64,000 nt of DNA from Larsenimonas rhizosphaerae. Its GTDB lineage: Bacteria > Pseudomonadota > Gammaproteobacteria > Pseudomonadales > Halomonadaceae. The first letter of the stretch is position 1; each line of letters begins with the position of its first letter. A program made the position numbers and the translations under genes. This document shows, piece by piece, positions 54,323 to 62,306 of this stretch. The stretch covers positions 1-64,000 of the forward strand of contig NZ_JAMLJK010000005.1 in the NCBI RefSeq assembly GCF_023700005.1, given 5' to 3'. The notes under the pieces were generated by a model. That model saw only the letters and a list, made by a program, of their open reading frames with translations. It did no database searches and had not been told where the DNA came from.

Positions 54323-54889
54323 TCACCCCGGCCAGCGCTCGACAAAATCCATCGGGTCAGGATCGTCTACCGGCTTGATCGGCCCTGCAGGGTGGCCGAT
54401 ATACAAGAATCCGACGATTACGTCGTGTTCCCGCACGCCCAGACCGCGTCGTACGACAGGATGAGCAGCCATCGGGCCGGTACGCCATATCGCACCCAGC
54501 CCCTGGGCATGCGCGGCGTACAGCATGGCATGGGCCGCGCATCCTGCGGAGATGACCTGCTCCTGGTCCGGGATTTTTGGCTGGCCAGGCTGCACACGGG
54601 CCACCACGACCACGATCAGCGGCGCGCGGAGCGCCTTGGCACGGGTTCCTTCCAGCCGCCGAGGGGTAGCGTCGGGGGTATCGTGCTGCTCTGCGTCGGC
54701 AAACAGATCACCCAGCCGGCCACAGGCGCCCTCTCCCTTGATTTCAATAAAGTGCCAGGGCCGTAACGCGCCGTGATCCGGCGCACGCAGGGCAGCGCAG
54801 TACAGGGTACGGCACTGGGATTCGGAAGGCTCCGGCCCTTCCAGGCGGGAAACGGAACGGCGCGCGGACAAAAGCGTCAGGGCATCCAT
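54323..54889 (-). CDS. Nitroreductase family protein (YdjA-like)
   Basis: A 188-residue FMN-binding nitroreductase of the YdjA subgroup, matching E. coli YdjA in size (183). Recognisable segments are the N-terminal RRSVSRLEGPEPS, the FMN-contact APDHGALRPWHFIEIKG and the C-terminal GLGAIWRTGP. It reduces nitro or quinone-like compounds with NAD(P)H; the physiological substrate is unknown. ATG 54889, stand-alone between tRNA-Ser and queF. Confidence 0.9.
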   Translation of the reverse strand: MDALTLLSARRSVSRLEGPEPSESQCRTLYCAALRAPDHGALRPWHFIEIKGEGACGRLGDLFADAEQHDTPDATPRRLEGTRAKALRAPLIVVVVARVQPGQPKIPDQEQVISAGCAAHAMLYAAHAQGLGAIWRTGPMAAHPVVRRGLGVREHDVIVGFLYIGHPAGPIKPVDDPDPMDFVERWPG

Positions 54890-54942
54890 GAAATACTCCG
54901 CAGGTTACGCTGGGTTTGTGATTATGCCGAGGCGGTGGCCGA

Positions 54943-55776
54943 TCATTGCCGCATCGTCCGGAGACTTTCCGGAGCAGCCTTGTCGGGCGTGGCTCGCCAT
55001 GGGCTGATATCAAGGCCACCACGACGCACGTAGCGCGCCATGACCATCAGTGATTCCGGGGCCGCATAGGTCATCAGATCCATGAACAGGCTTTCCACAC
55101 AGTGCTCGTGAAAATCCTGCTTCTGCCGGTAGGAAATCAGGTAAGCCAGAAGCCCCTCATGATCGATACGCGGCCCACGGTAATCGATGACCACGCTTCC
55201 CCAGTCAGGCTGGCCGGTCACCGGGCAGTTTGACTTGAGCAGGTGCGAGTGCAGGGTTTCCTCGACGATATCGCCACGAGTATGCAGAAGCGATGGATCC
55301 GGCGTGTAGGTGGCCACGTCAATGTCCAGATCGTCCAGGCACTCACCGGGTAGCGGCGATGGCGCCAGGAGCACATCCTCCACCCCGAACAGGGCCACAC
55401 TGACCTCGGCCCCTGCGGCGTGGGAAAGGTCACGCATCAGACAGTCGCGCACCTCGACCGAGCTGCCGAAGCGGGTCTGATTGAAGCTGTTGAGATAAAG
55501 CTTCCAGGACTTGGACTCGATCAGGCGTGGTGACGCTGCGGGCACATTGAAGCGCGCAATGGCAACTATCGGCTTGCCCCGCGCATTCAGCCAGGACAGT
55601 TCAAAGGCCTGCCATTCATCTTCACCGACAAAGGGAAGTACATCCCTGTCGAGCCCCAGCGCTGCGCGATTGAGTATTCGCTCGATGGGAAACAAGAGGG
55701 TCGGGTCATACTGCTCGGGGTAGGCCGAGCTTCGTCCCAGCGGGGACGCCGTTACGGCATTCAAGTCGTCGGTCAC
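54943..55776 (-). CDS. queF: NADPH-dependent 7-cyano-7-deazaguanine reductase
   Basis: A 277-residue type II (bimodular, YqcD-like) QueF. It reduces preQ0 to preQ1 in queuosine tRNA modification. The ESKSWKLYLNSF NADPH-binding motif is at about 87-98. The nucleophile Cys184 is in KSNCPVTGQPDWG, and HEHCVESLF lies in the C-terminal module. The length agrees with E. coli QueF (282). The start is GTG 55776 with GGAAG upstream. No other que gene is adjacent. Confidence 0.95.
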   Translation of the reverse strand: MTDDLNAVTASPLGRSSAYPEQYDPTLLFPIERILNRAALGLDRDVLPFVGEDEWQAFELSWLNARGKPIVAIARFNVPAASPRLIESKSWKLYLNSFNQTRFGSSVEVRDCLMRDLSHAAGAEVSVALFGVEDVLLAPSPLPGECLDDLDIDVATYTPDPSLLHTRGDIVEETLHSHLLKSNCPVTGQPDWGSVVIDYRGPRIDHEGLLAYLISYRQKQDFHEHCVESLFMDLMTYAAPESLMVMARYVRRGGLDISPWRATPDKAAPESLRTMRQ

Positions 55777-55800
55777 GTTGAACTACTTCCTGTCATTGAA

Positions 55801-56574
55801 TCAGCTGCGTATGCCCTGGCCGCGCTTGAGCAACCACAGCGCCAGCGCATAGAGCACTACGATAAAGGCCACAATGGCCACCATGGCTCCGCCTGCACTG
55901 ATATCGGACACACCCAGAATGCCATAACGGAACGTATTCACCATGTACAGAATCGGGTTGATCATCGATACCATCTGCCAGAAGTCGGGGAGCATATGAA
56001 TCGAATAAAACACCCCTCCCAGATACGTCAGCGGCGTTAAAACGAAAATCGGAACAATGGAAATATCATCGAACTTCTTGGCAAGCAGGGAGTTGATGAA
56101 TCCACCAATGGAAAACAGGACGGCCGTAAGCACAACCACCAGCACGGTCAGCAACGGATGATGTACCTGCACATCGGTGAAAAACAGGGAAACGGCGGTT
56201 ACGATTGCACCAACGGCCAGCCCACGGGCCACACCACCAATGACAAACCCAAGCAGGATAATCCAGTCCGGCATGGGTGATACCACCATTTCCTCGACGC
56301 TGCGCTGAAACTTGTTCGAGAAAAACGAAGAGGCCACGTTGGAATAGCTGTTGGTGATCACGGACATCATGATCAGACCCGGCACGATATAATCGATGTA
56401 GGGCACACCATCCATCTCGCCGACGCGCTGACCGATCAGATTGCCAAAGATAATGAAGTACATGGTCATCGTGATCGACGGCGGCAGCAGGGTCTGCGGC
56501 CAGATACGCATGAACCGACGGACTTCCTTGGTCACGATGGTCCAGAGTGCGATAAGCAGCTGACGTTGACTCAT
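55801..56574 (-). CDS. yadH: ABC-2 type exporter permease (YadH-like)
   Basis: A 257-residue ABC-2 permease with six transmembrane helices. It resembles E. coli YadH (256), including the segments PPSITMTMYFIIFGNLIG, VSPMPDWIILLGFVIGG and TPLTYLGGVFYSIHMLP. It pairs with the ATPase encoded just upstream, whose stop overlaps its start by one base (TGATG). The exported substrate is unknown; drug and lipid-linked compounds are typical of the family. Confidence 0.9.
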   Translation of the reverse strand: MSQRQLLIALWTIVTKEVRRFMRIWPQTLLPPSITMTMYFIIFGNLIGQRVGEMDGVPYIDYIVPGLIMMSVITNSYSNVASSFFSNKFQRSVEEMVVSPMPDWIILLGFVIGGVARGLAVGAIVTAVSLFFTDVQVHHPLLTVLVVVLTAVLFSIGGFINSLLAKKFDDISIVPIFVLTPLTYLGGVFYSIHMLPDFWQMVSMINPILYMVNTFRYGILGVSDISAGGAMVAIVAFIVVLYALALWLLKRGQGIRS

Positions 56575-57518
56575 CAGCGGATTCCTCCCGTTTCAGCCTG
56601 TTGATCGTGCACCAGGCTTACAAACAATTCTTCCAGCCGGTTGGCCCGGTTACGCATTGACACCACATCGATGCCTTCACGACTCAATACAGTGAACACA
56701 TCATTGAGCCTCTGACCCTTCTTGACCGACAGCATCAGCTGGGCATCATCCACACGGGTCAGCTCGATGCCCTCCACCCTGGGCACGGTGGTAATCGGGC
56801 TGGCCACATCCAGAATGAATGTTTCGGTATCCAGCTCGGTCAGCAGGGCACGCATGCTGGTGTTCTTCACGATCTGGCCATGATTGATGATGGCAATGTT
56901 GCGGCACAGGCTTTCGGCTTCTTCCAGATAGTGCGTCGTCAGGATGATGGTCGTCCCCTCCTCCTGATTGATACGACGCATGTATTCCCACATGCTACGG
57001 CGCAGCTCGATATCCACCCCGGCCGTGGGTTCATCCAGAATCAGCAGTCGCGGCCGGTGAATCAGGGCGCGAGCAATCATCAGTCGGCGCTTCATGCCTC
57101 CGGAAAGCATCCGGGCACCGTCATCGCGCTTGTCCCACAGCCCCAGATCCTCCAGTAACTGACGTGCCCGCGGCCTGGCTTCCTTCATGGGAATGCCATA
57201 ATACCCGGCCTGGGTCAGCACGATATCGTAGACCTTCTCGAACTGATTGAAGTTGAACTCCTGAGGCACTACACCCAGGTGATATTTGGCCAGCGAGAAG
57301 TTGGTATCGATATCGGTACCGAACACCTTGACCTGACCGGCCGTCTTGTTGACCAGCGAGCAGACAATGCCGAGTGTGGTTGACTTGCCGGCCCCGTTCG
57401 GACCAAGCAGTGCAAAGAAGTCCCCTTCGGGAACATCAAGATCGATGCCTTTCAAGGCATGAAACTGATTGCCGTAGACCTTGGACAGGCCACGTATGGA
57501 GAGTGCCGGTTCTGGCAT
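56574..57518 (-). CDS. yadG: ABC exporter ATP-binding subunit (YadG-like)
   Basis: A 314-residue ABC ATPase. It has Walker A GPNGAGKSTTLG, a Q-loop, signature LSGGMKRRL, Walker B LLILDEPTAGVD and the H-loop TTHYLEEAE. The C-terminal domain resembles YadG of E. coli (308). It energises export through the YadH-like permease encoded next. ATG 57518. The 262 bp between its start and the tRNA array hold the end of the tRNA operon and no gene I can support. Confidence 0.92.
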   Translation of the reverse strand: MPEPALSIRGLSKVYGNQFHALKGIDLDVPEGDFFALLGPNGAGKSTTLGIVCSLVNKTAGQVKVFGTDIDTNFSLAKYHLGVVPQEFNFNQFEKVYDIVLTQAGYYGIPMKEARPRARQLLEDLGLWDKRDDGARMLSGGMKRRLMIARALIHRPRLLILDEPTAGVDIELRRSMWEYMRRINQEEGTTIILTTHYLEEAESLCRNIAIINHGQIVKNTSMRALLTELDTETFILDVASPITTVPRVEGIELTRVDDAQLMLSVKKGQRLNDVFTVLSREGIDVVSMRNRANRLEELFVSLVHDQQAETGGIR

Positions 57519-57780
57519 AACACATCCTGTAATTCAGACGGGCAAACGAAAGATACTTCAGGGCGCAACAGGCCCGGTCACGTGCAGGGTAGCCGCAAAA
57601 GCCCGTCGCCGTATCCGGCACGGGGATTTCATGACACTGAGCATGACATTCAGGATGACAAGGATAGCACGCAAACCAAATGAAGGCGGAGTTCCCCTGA
57701 AAGGCACAACGGCATCGTGCCGTGTCATAGAGAAACAAACGCAGATATCAAGACAGGAAATAATAAACAAGACGGTGCAC

Positions 57781-57855
57781 TGGAGCGGGAAAGGAGATTC
57801 GAACTCCCGACCCTCGCCTTGGCAAGGCGATGCTCTACCACTGAGCTATTCCCGC
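57781..57855 (-). tRNA. tRNA-Gly (GCC), copy 1
   Basis: A 75-nt tRNA with encoded CCA. Acceptor GCGGGAA pairs with TTCCCGC, the anticodon loop is TTGCCAA (GCC), and the T-loop is GTTCGAATC. It is the last gene of the six-tRNA operon read on the minus strand. Confidence 0.96.
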
Positions 57856-57875
57856 ATGCACAACAACTGCAGAAG

Positions 57876-57951
57876 TGGCGTCCCATAGGGGGTTCGAACC
57901 CCTGTTACCGCCGTGAAAGGGCGGTGTCCTGGACCACTAGACGAATGGGAC
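57876..57951 (-). tRNA. tRNA-Glu (TTC), copy 1
   Basis: A 76-nt tRNA with encoded CCA. Acceptor GTCCCAT pairs with ATGGGAC, and the anticodon loop is CTTTCAC (TTC). It is separated by 20 bp from tRNA-Gly copy 1. Confidence 0.96.
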
Positions 57952-57956
57952 ACATT

Positions 57957-58031
57957 TGGAGCGGGAAAGGAGATTCGAACTCCCGACCCTCGCCTTGGCA
58001 AGGCGATGCTCTACCACTGAGCTATTCCCGC
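57957..58031 (-). tRNA. tRNA-Gly (GCC), copy 2
   Basis: Identical in sequence to copy 1 as far as I can read. It is separated from tRNA-Glu copy 1 by only 5 bp. Confidence 0.96.
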
Positions 58032-58052
58032 TTTATATGGTATGGATCAAAG

Positions 58053-58128
58053 TGGCGTCCCATAGGGGGTTCGAACCCCTGTTACCGCCGTGAAAGGGCG
58101 GTGTCCTGGACCACTAGACGAATGGGAC
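58053..58128 (-). tRNA. tRNA-Glu (TTC), copy 2
   Basis: Identical to the other tRNA-Glu copies. It is followed by a 5-bp spacer (same as the copy 1 spacer) and tRNA-Gly copy 3 on the left in plus coordinates order reversed. Confidence 0.96.
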
Positions 58129-58133
58129 ACATT

Positions 58134-58208
58134 TGGAGCGGGAAAGGAGATTCGAACTCCCGACCCTCGCCTTGGCAAGGCGATGCTCTACCACTGAGCT
58201 ATTCCCGC
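58134..58208 (-). tRNA. tRNA-Gly (GCC), copy 3
   Basis: Identical to copies 1 and 2, anticodon GCC. It lies between tRNA-Glu copies 2 and 3. Confidence 0.96.
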
Positions 58209-58232
58209 AGATCCAAACTCTTCAAGACAAAA

Positions 58233-58308
58233 TGGCGTCCCATAGGGGGTTCGAACCCCTGTTACCGCCGTGAAAGGGCGGTGTCCTGGACCACTAGACG
58301 AATGGGAC
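58233..58308 (-). tRNA. tRNA-Glu (TTC), copy 3
   Basis: The first tRNA transcribed in the operon, about 20 bp downstream of the expected transcription start. Sequence identical to the other tRNA-Glu copies within the mature region. Confidence 0.96.
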
Positions 58309-58336
58309 GCTGCTCTCGTCTTAACGAGTGGCGCGC

Positions 58337-58365
58337 ATATTACAAAGGTCGCCCAAAAGAGTCAA
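58337..58365 (-). promoter_or_regulatory. Sigma-70 promoter of the tRNA operon
   Basis: On the minus strand TTGACT (58365-58360) and TAATAT (58342-58337) are separated by exactly 17 bp, followed by a GCGCGCC discriminator. This is a near-consensus promoter with the GC-rich discriminator of stringently controlled stable-RNA genes, ending about 28 bp before tRNA-Glu copy 3. Confidence 0.85.
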
Positions 58366-58482
58366 CCCTTTCATCGCGTTAAGATGCAATTTACAGCGGC
58401 TGCCCATATCGTCTGCTTCTAACAGCTTCTACACTGAATCATGAGCCCCCCGCAGGCACTGTCATTACTCAAGGAGATTAAT

Positions 58483-58881
58483 GTGAGCAAGATCACCAAA
58501 ACCGATGCAGAATGGCGTGAACAACTGACCCCGGAACAGTACCGTGTGACCCGTGAACAGGGCACCGAGCGGCCATTCACCGGTGATTACCAGGTCAGTG
58601 AAGGCCAGGGCATCTACCACTGCATCTGTTGTGGGGCACCGCTGTTTGAAAACGAGCACAAGTTCGAGGCGCACTGCGGCTGGCCCAGCTTTGACCGCCC
58701 TCTTGCCGAGGCGTCAGTGGAAGAACATACCGACACTTCACATGGCATGCGCCGGATAGAAGTGACCTGCAAGCGCTGTGATGCCCACCTGGGCCATGTC
58801 TTTCCGGATGGCCCGAGCGACACCACCGGCCAGCGCTACTGCATCAACTCCGTCTCACTGGATTACCATCCCAACGAGTGA
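58483..58881 (+). CDS. msrB: Peptide-methionine (R)-S-oxide reductase
   Basis: A 132-residue MsrB that reduces methionine-R-sulfoxide in proteins with thioredoxin. The structural zinc site is formed by the CICC pair (Cys47 and Cys50) and CKRC (Cys96, Cys99). The catalytic Cys120 is in GQRYCINS, and the HCGWPSF and SHGMRRIEV motifs are intact. The GTG start at 58483 follows AAGGAG by six bases; an in-frame ATG at 58441 has no ribosome site. A GC-rich hairpin follows the stop. Confidence 0.93.
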   Translation: MSKITKTDAEWREQLTPEQYRVTREQGTERPFTGDYQVSEGQGIYHCICCGAPLFENEHKFEAHCGWPSFDRPLAEASVEEHTDTSHGMRRIEVTCKRCDAHLGHVFPDGPSDTTGQRYCINSVSLDYHPNE

Positions 58882-58887
58882 TCTGTA

Positions 58888-58915
58888 CGGGCCTGCCTGT
58901 CATCGGGCAGGCCCG
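58888..58915 (+). terminator. Hairpin after msrB
   Basis: A 10-bp perfect stem (58888-58897 with 58906-58915) and an 8-nt loop, 6 bp past the stop. There is little U-tract, so termination strength is uncertain. Confidence 0.6.
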
Positions 58916-58994
58916 ACTGCAAATAGTGGCTTGGTCCCCCGCCTGGTTTGATATCATGCCGTCAGACACATGATTGATGCACGAGGATGTAGTT

Positions 58995-59906
58995 ATGCTT
59001 GGCTGGTTCCCAGGACACATGAACAAGGCACGCCGCCAGATCAAGGAGGCGCTGCCTGAAATTGACGTCGTCATCGAGGTGCTGGATGCCCGCCTGCCCT
59101 ACTCCAGCGCCAATCCGATGCTCGCTGAGCTCAATCATCACAAGCCGGTACTGAAAATACTGTCTCGCGCAGACCTGGCCGATCCGGAACGTACTCGTCA
59201 ATGGACCGATTACTTCAACAGCCAGCCCGATACCCGCGCCCTCGCCGTCACGACCACCCAGTCGCGCGAACTCAAGCCCATCGCTGCCCTGTGCCATGAA
59301 CTGGCCGGCCATATTCGGGCAGATCGGGACGTACGCGTCATGGTCATGGGCATTCCCAATGTCGGTAAATCCACCCTGATCAACGGACTGGCCGGCAAGA
59401 AAATTGCCAAGGTTGGTAATGAACCTGCCGTCACCAAACGGCAACAGCGTATTCGCATCGGCCACGGCATCGCCCTGACCGACACACCCGGCGTGCTCTG
59501 GCCCAAGATCGAAGACCAGGCCAGCGCTTTTCGACTGGCCGCCAGCGGCGCCATTCGCGACACCGCTCTGGATTATGTGGAAGTGGCAACGGTCGCCGCA
59601 AGCGAGCTGCTGGCGCGCTATCCGGAGGCCCTCAGGTCCCGCTACGGGCTGAGCGAAGAAGACATGGCAACCGGCGATACGGCACTGGCCGCCATCGCCC
59701 GAAAGCGTGGCGGGCTCAGGAGCGGTGGCGAGCTTGACCTCCATCGCGGCGGCGAGGTGCTGCTGCATGAACTGCGCCAGGGCACTCTGGGCCGGTTGAC
59801 GCTCGAAGGGCCGGAAGATATCCGGCTGGTTGAAGAGCTTCGAGCCGAACGTGAAGCGCGAAAGGCCGCAGAGCAGCAGGGAGCGCCATCGGCGTCCGGT
59901 GAGTGA
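58995..59906 (+). CDS. ylqF: Circularly permuted ribosome-biogenesis GTPase (YlqF/RbgA type)
   Basis: A 303-residue YlqF/YawG GTPase. The G motifs occur in permuted order: G4-like region ILSRADLAD first, then G1 MGIPNVGKSTLIN, G2 Thr (AVTKRQQ) and G3 LTDTPGVLWP. A C-terminal helical domain with a Glu/Arg/Lys-rich tail follows. The N-terminal GWFPGHMNKARRQIKE is the family hallmark. It assists late 50S subunit assembly in Bacillus; the role in gammaproteobacteria is less studied. I use ATG 58995; codons up to 58974 are also in frame. Confidence 0.92.
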   Translation: MLGWFPGHMNKARRQIKEALPEIDVVIEVLDARLPYSSANPMLAELNHHKPVLKILSRADLADPERTRQWTDYFNSQPDTRALAVTTTQSRELKPIAALCHELAGHIRADRDVRVMVMGIPNVGKSTLINGLAGKKIAKVGNEPAVTKRQQRIRIGHGIALTDTPGVLWPKIEDQASAFRLAASGAIRDTALDYVEVATVAASELLARYPEALRSRYGLSEEDMATGDTALAAIARKRGGLRSGGELDLHRGGEVLLHELRQGTLGRLTLEGPEDIRLVEELRAEREARKAAEQQGAPSASGE

Positions 59907-59991
59907 CCCCCTCTTGTGTACATCACTGATCGCGGTATGCTGCTGTATCGCGTGTAGCGCCCTTTAAGCCATCAACCTGTGAATGCCACCC

Positions 59992-61206
59992 ATGCCAAAC
60001 CCGATTCGCAAGTCTCATAAGCTCGACAACGTCTGCTATGACATTCGGGGGCCCGTACTTGAACACGCCAAACGGCTAGAGGACGAAGGTCACCGCATCC
60101 TGAAACTCAATATCGGTAATCCGGCGCCGTTCGGCTTCGAAGCACCGGAAGAAATCCTTCAGGACGTGATGCGCAACCTGCCGACCGCACAGGGCTACAG
60201 CGATTCAAAGGGGCTTTATTCGGCGCGCAAGGCCGTCATGCAGGAATGTCAGCGTAAAAACATCAAGGGCGTCGGGGTCGAGGACATCTTCATCGGCAAC
60301 GGGGTTTCGGAGCTGATCACGATCTCGCTGCAGGCACTGCTCGATGACGGCGACGAAGTGCTGGTGCCCATGCCGGACTACCCGCTGTGGACCGCCGCTA
60401 CCAATATGGCAAGCGGCCATGCCGTGCACTACGCCTGCCGGGAAGAAAACGACTGGGAACCCGATATCGAGGATATTCGCGCTAAAATCACCGCGCGCAC
60501 CAAGGCCCTTGTCGTGATCAACCCCAATAATCCGACCGGCGCAGTCTATAGCGACAACGTGCTCAAGAAGATTCTGGCGGTCGCCCGTGAGTTTGGCCTG
60601 ATCGTGTTTTCCGACGAGATCTACGACAAGATTCTTTACGATGGCACCGAACACACCTCCACGGCCGCGCTGGCCGATGACGTGTTCGTGATCACCATGA
60701 ACGGACTTTCCAAGAGCTATCGCTGTGCCGGCTTTCGCTCCGCCTGGATGATTCTTTCCGGCGAGCGGCGTCATGCAGAGGATTTCATTGAAGGCCTCAA
60801 CATGCTGGCCTCGATGCGCCTGTGCGCCAACGTACCGGCTCAAAACGCCATCCAGACCGCACTGGGGGGCTATCAGTCGATCAATGATCTGGTGCTGCCC
60901 GGCGGGCGACTGCTCGCTCAACGTGATATGGCATGGGAAAAGCTGACTGCCATTCCAGGCGTTACCTGCGTCAAGCCCAAGGGGGCACTCTACATGTTCC
61001 CGAGGCTCGACCCCGAGGTCTACGCGATAGAAGACGATCAGAAACTGGTGCTCGACCTGCTGCTCGAAGAAAAAATGCTTCTGGTGCAGGGCACTGCCTT
61101 CAACTGGCCTTCACCGGATCACCTTCGGATCGTGACCCTGCCCTGGGTGGATCAGCTTGAGGAAGCCATCGACCGGCTGGGACGCTTCCTTGCTCGCCGG
61201 CGCTGA
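59992..61206 (+). CDS. alaA: Glutamate-pyruvate aminotransferase AlaA
   Basis: A 404-residue class I aminotransferase very close to E. coli AlaA (405). The PLP Lys241 is in NGLSKSYR, and the motifs NIGNPAPFGF, VPMPDYPLWTAA, NPNNPTGAVYS and SDEIYDKILYDG are present, as is the C-terminal Arg in HLRIVTLP. It forms alanine from pyruvate and glutamate. The start at ATG 59992 matches the E. coli N-terminus; ATG 59983 is possible. It is followed by htpX, as in several relatives. Confidence 0.94.
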   Translation: MPNPIRKSHKLDNVCYDIRGPVLEHAKRLEDEGHRILKLNIGNPAPFGFEAPEEILQDVMRNLPTAQGYSDSKGLYSARKAVMQECQRKNIKGVGVEDIFIGNGVSELITISLQALLDDGDEVLVPMPDYPLWTAATNMASGHAVHYACREENDWEPDIEDIRAKITARTKALVVINPNNPTGAVYSDNVLKKILAVAREFGLIVFSDEIYDKILYDGTEHTSTAALADDVFVITMNGLSKSYRCAGFRSAWMILSGERRHAEDFIEGLNMLASMRLCANVPAQNAIQTALGGYQSINDLVLPGGRLLAQRDMAWEKLTAIPGVTCVKPKGALYMFPRLDPEVYAIEDDQKLVLDLLLEEKMLLVQGTAFNWPSPDHLRIVTLPWVDQLEEAIDRLGRFLARRR

Positions 61207-61234
61207 GCCACACTAAGCCGAGGCTTAACAGCCT

Positions 61235-61263
61235 CTTGAAACCTTTTGTGTCGCACCGTATCT
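61235..61263 (+). promoter_or_regulatory. Possible sigma-32 (heat-shock) promoter of htpX
   Basis: CTTGAAA at 61235-61241, a 14-bp spacer, and CCGTATCT at 61256-61263. This fits the heat-shock pattern CTTGAAA-N13-15-CCCCATNT at all -35 positions and most -10 positions, about 80 bp before the htpX start. Known htpX genes are heat-shock or envelope-stress controlled. Confidence 0.5.
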
Positions 61264-61341
61264 AATAGACCATTGGATAAGGTGCGCCCTGTTGCATCAC
61301 GTCTCTGTCCTGATTATTCGATAACCAAGGAGCCCCTCACC

Positions 61342-62244
61342 ATGATGAGGATCTTGCTGTTTCTGGGTACCAACCTGGCCGTCGTTCTGGTCGCCAGTGT
61401 AACCCTGCAACTGCTGGGGGTTGGCAGCTACCTTCAAGGCAGCGGCATCAACATGACCAGCCTTTTGATTTTCTGCTTCGTTTTCGGGATGGCCGGGTCT
61501 CTGGTATCGCTGTTCATGTCCAAGAAAATGGCCAAAATGAGCACGCGGGCCCATATCATTACCCAGCCACGCAATGCCACCGAGCAATGGCTGGTCGAGA
61601 CCGTGACCGAGCTTGCGGCCAGCGCCGGCATAAAAACGCCGGAGGTTGGTATATTTCCCGCACAGCAATCCAACGCCTTTGCCACCGGCTGGAACAAAAA
61701 CGATGCCCTCGTCTGCGTGTCCGAGGGGCTTTTGAACAACATGCGCCAGGAAGAGGTACGTGCGGTCATCGGCCACGAAATCGGTCACGTTGCCAACGGC
61801 GATATGGTTACCCTTTCTCTCATTCAGGGGGTATTGAACACCTTTGTCATGTTCTTTGCCCGTATTGCAGCGCAAGTGATCGACAGCTTCCTGCGCCGTG
61901 ATGATGAAGGAGGCGGTCTGGGCTTTTTCGGCTATATGGCCGTCGTTTTCGTACTGGAAATTGTCTTCGGCATTGCTGCTTCGATCATCGTGGCCTGGTT
62001 CTCACGCTGGCGTGAATATCGTGCCGATGCCGCCGGTGCCCGGCTGGCCGGTTCAGGTGCCATGATCAACGCCCTGTCGCGTCTCAAGCGTGAACACGAG
62101 GTGCCCGACCAGATGCCTGAAAGCCTGACCGCATTCGCCATTACCACGGGGCAAACCCGCAAGCTCATGGAGCAGCTGTTCGCCAGCCATCCTCCGCTGG
62201 ACCAGCGCATCAAGGCGTTGAAGGAAGCAGCGTACCGTCAGTAG
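61342..62244 (+). CDS. htpX: Membrane zinc metalloprotease HtpX
   Basis: A 300-residue M48B metalloprotease of the inner membrane. Two N-terminal transmembrane helices are followed by the zinc site HEIGH ([13 protein letters not shown]), two more hydrophobic helices, and the third zinc ligand Glu in [13 protein letters not shown]. It removes misfolded membrane proteins, overlapping in function with FtsH. AAGGAG nine bases before ATG 61342 sets the start; E. coli HtpX has 293 residues. A terminator follows the stop. Confidence 0.95.
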   Translation: MMRILLFLGTNLAVVLVASVTLQLLGVGSYLQGSGINMTSLLIFCFVFGMAGSLVSLFMSKKMAKMSTRAHIITQPRNATEQWLVETVTELAASAGIKTPEVGIFPAQQSNAFATGWNKNDALVCVSEGLLNNMRQEEVRAVIGHEIGHVANGDMVTLSLIQGVLNTFVMFFARIAAQVIDSFLRRDDEGGGLGFFGYMAVVFVLEIVFGIAASIIVAWFSRWREYRADAAGARLAGSGAMINALSRLKREHEVPDQMPESLTAFAITTGQTRKLMEQLFASHPPLDQRIKALKEAAYRQ

Positions 62245-62274
62245 GCGTTTCCATTCAGCCATTGCCTTTCATTG

Positions 62275-62299
62275 AAACGCCCCTTTCGGGGCGTTTTTT
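62275..62299 (+). terminator. Terminator after htpX
   Basis: A 9-bp stem (62275-62283 with 62288-62296), TTTC loop, T6 run. It lies between convergent htpX and pdxB. Confidence 0.9.
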
Positions 62300-62306
62300 C
62301 ATGAAG

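Noticed and set aside
57781-58308. Regular repeats with unique spacers that could look like a CRISPR array
   Set aside because: The repeat units are complete tRNA genes with CCA ends and cloverleaf pairing; spacer lengths are 5 and 20-24 bp and no cas genes are present.
57717-58382. A 221-codon open frame with internally repeated peptide across the tRNA cluster
   Set aside because: It is a translation of the tandem tRNA-Glu/tRNA-Gly genes read on the opposite strand; the repeats reflect tRNA copies, not a protein.
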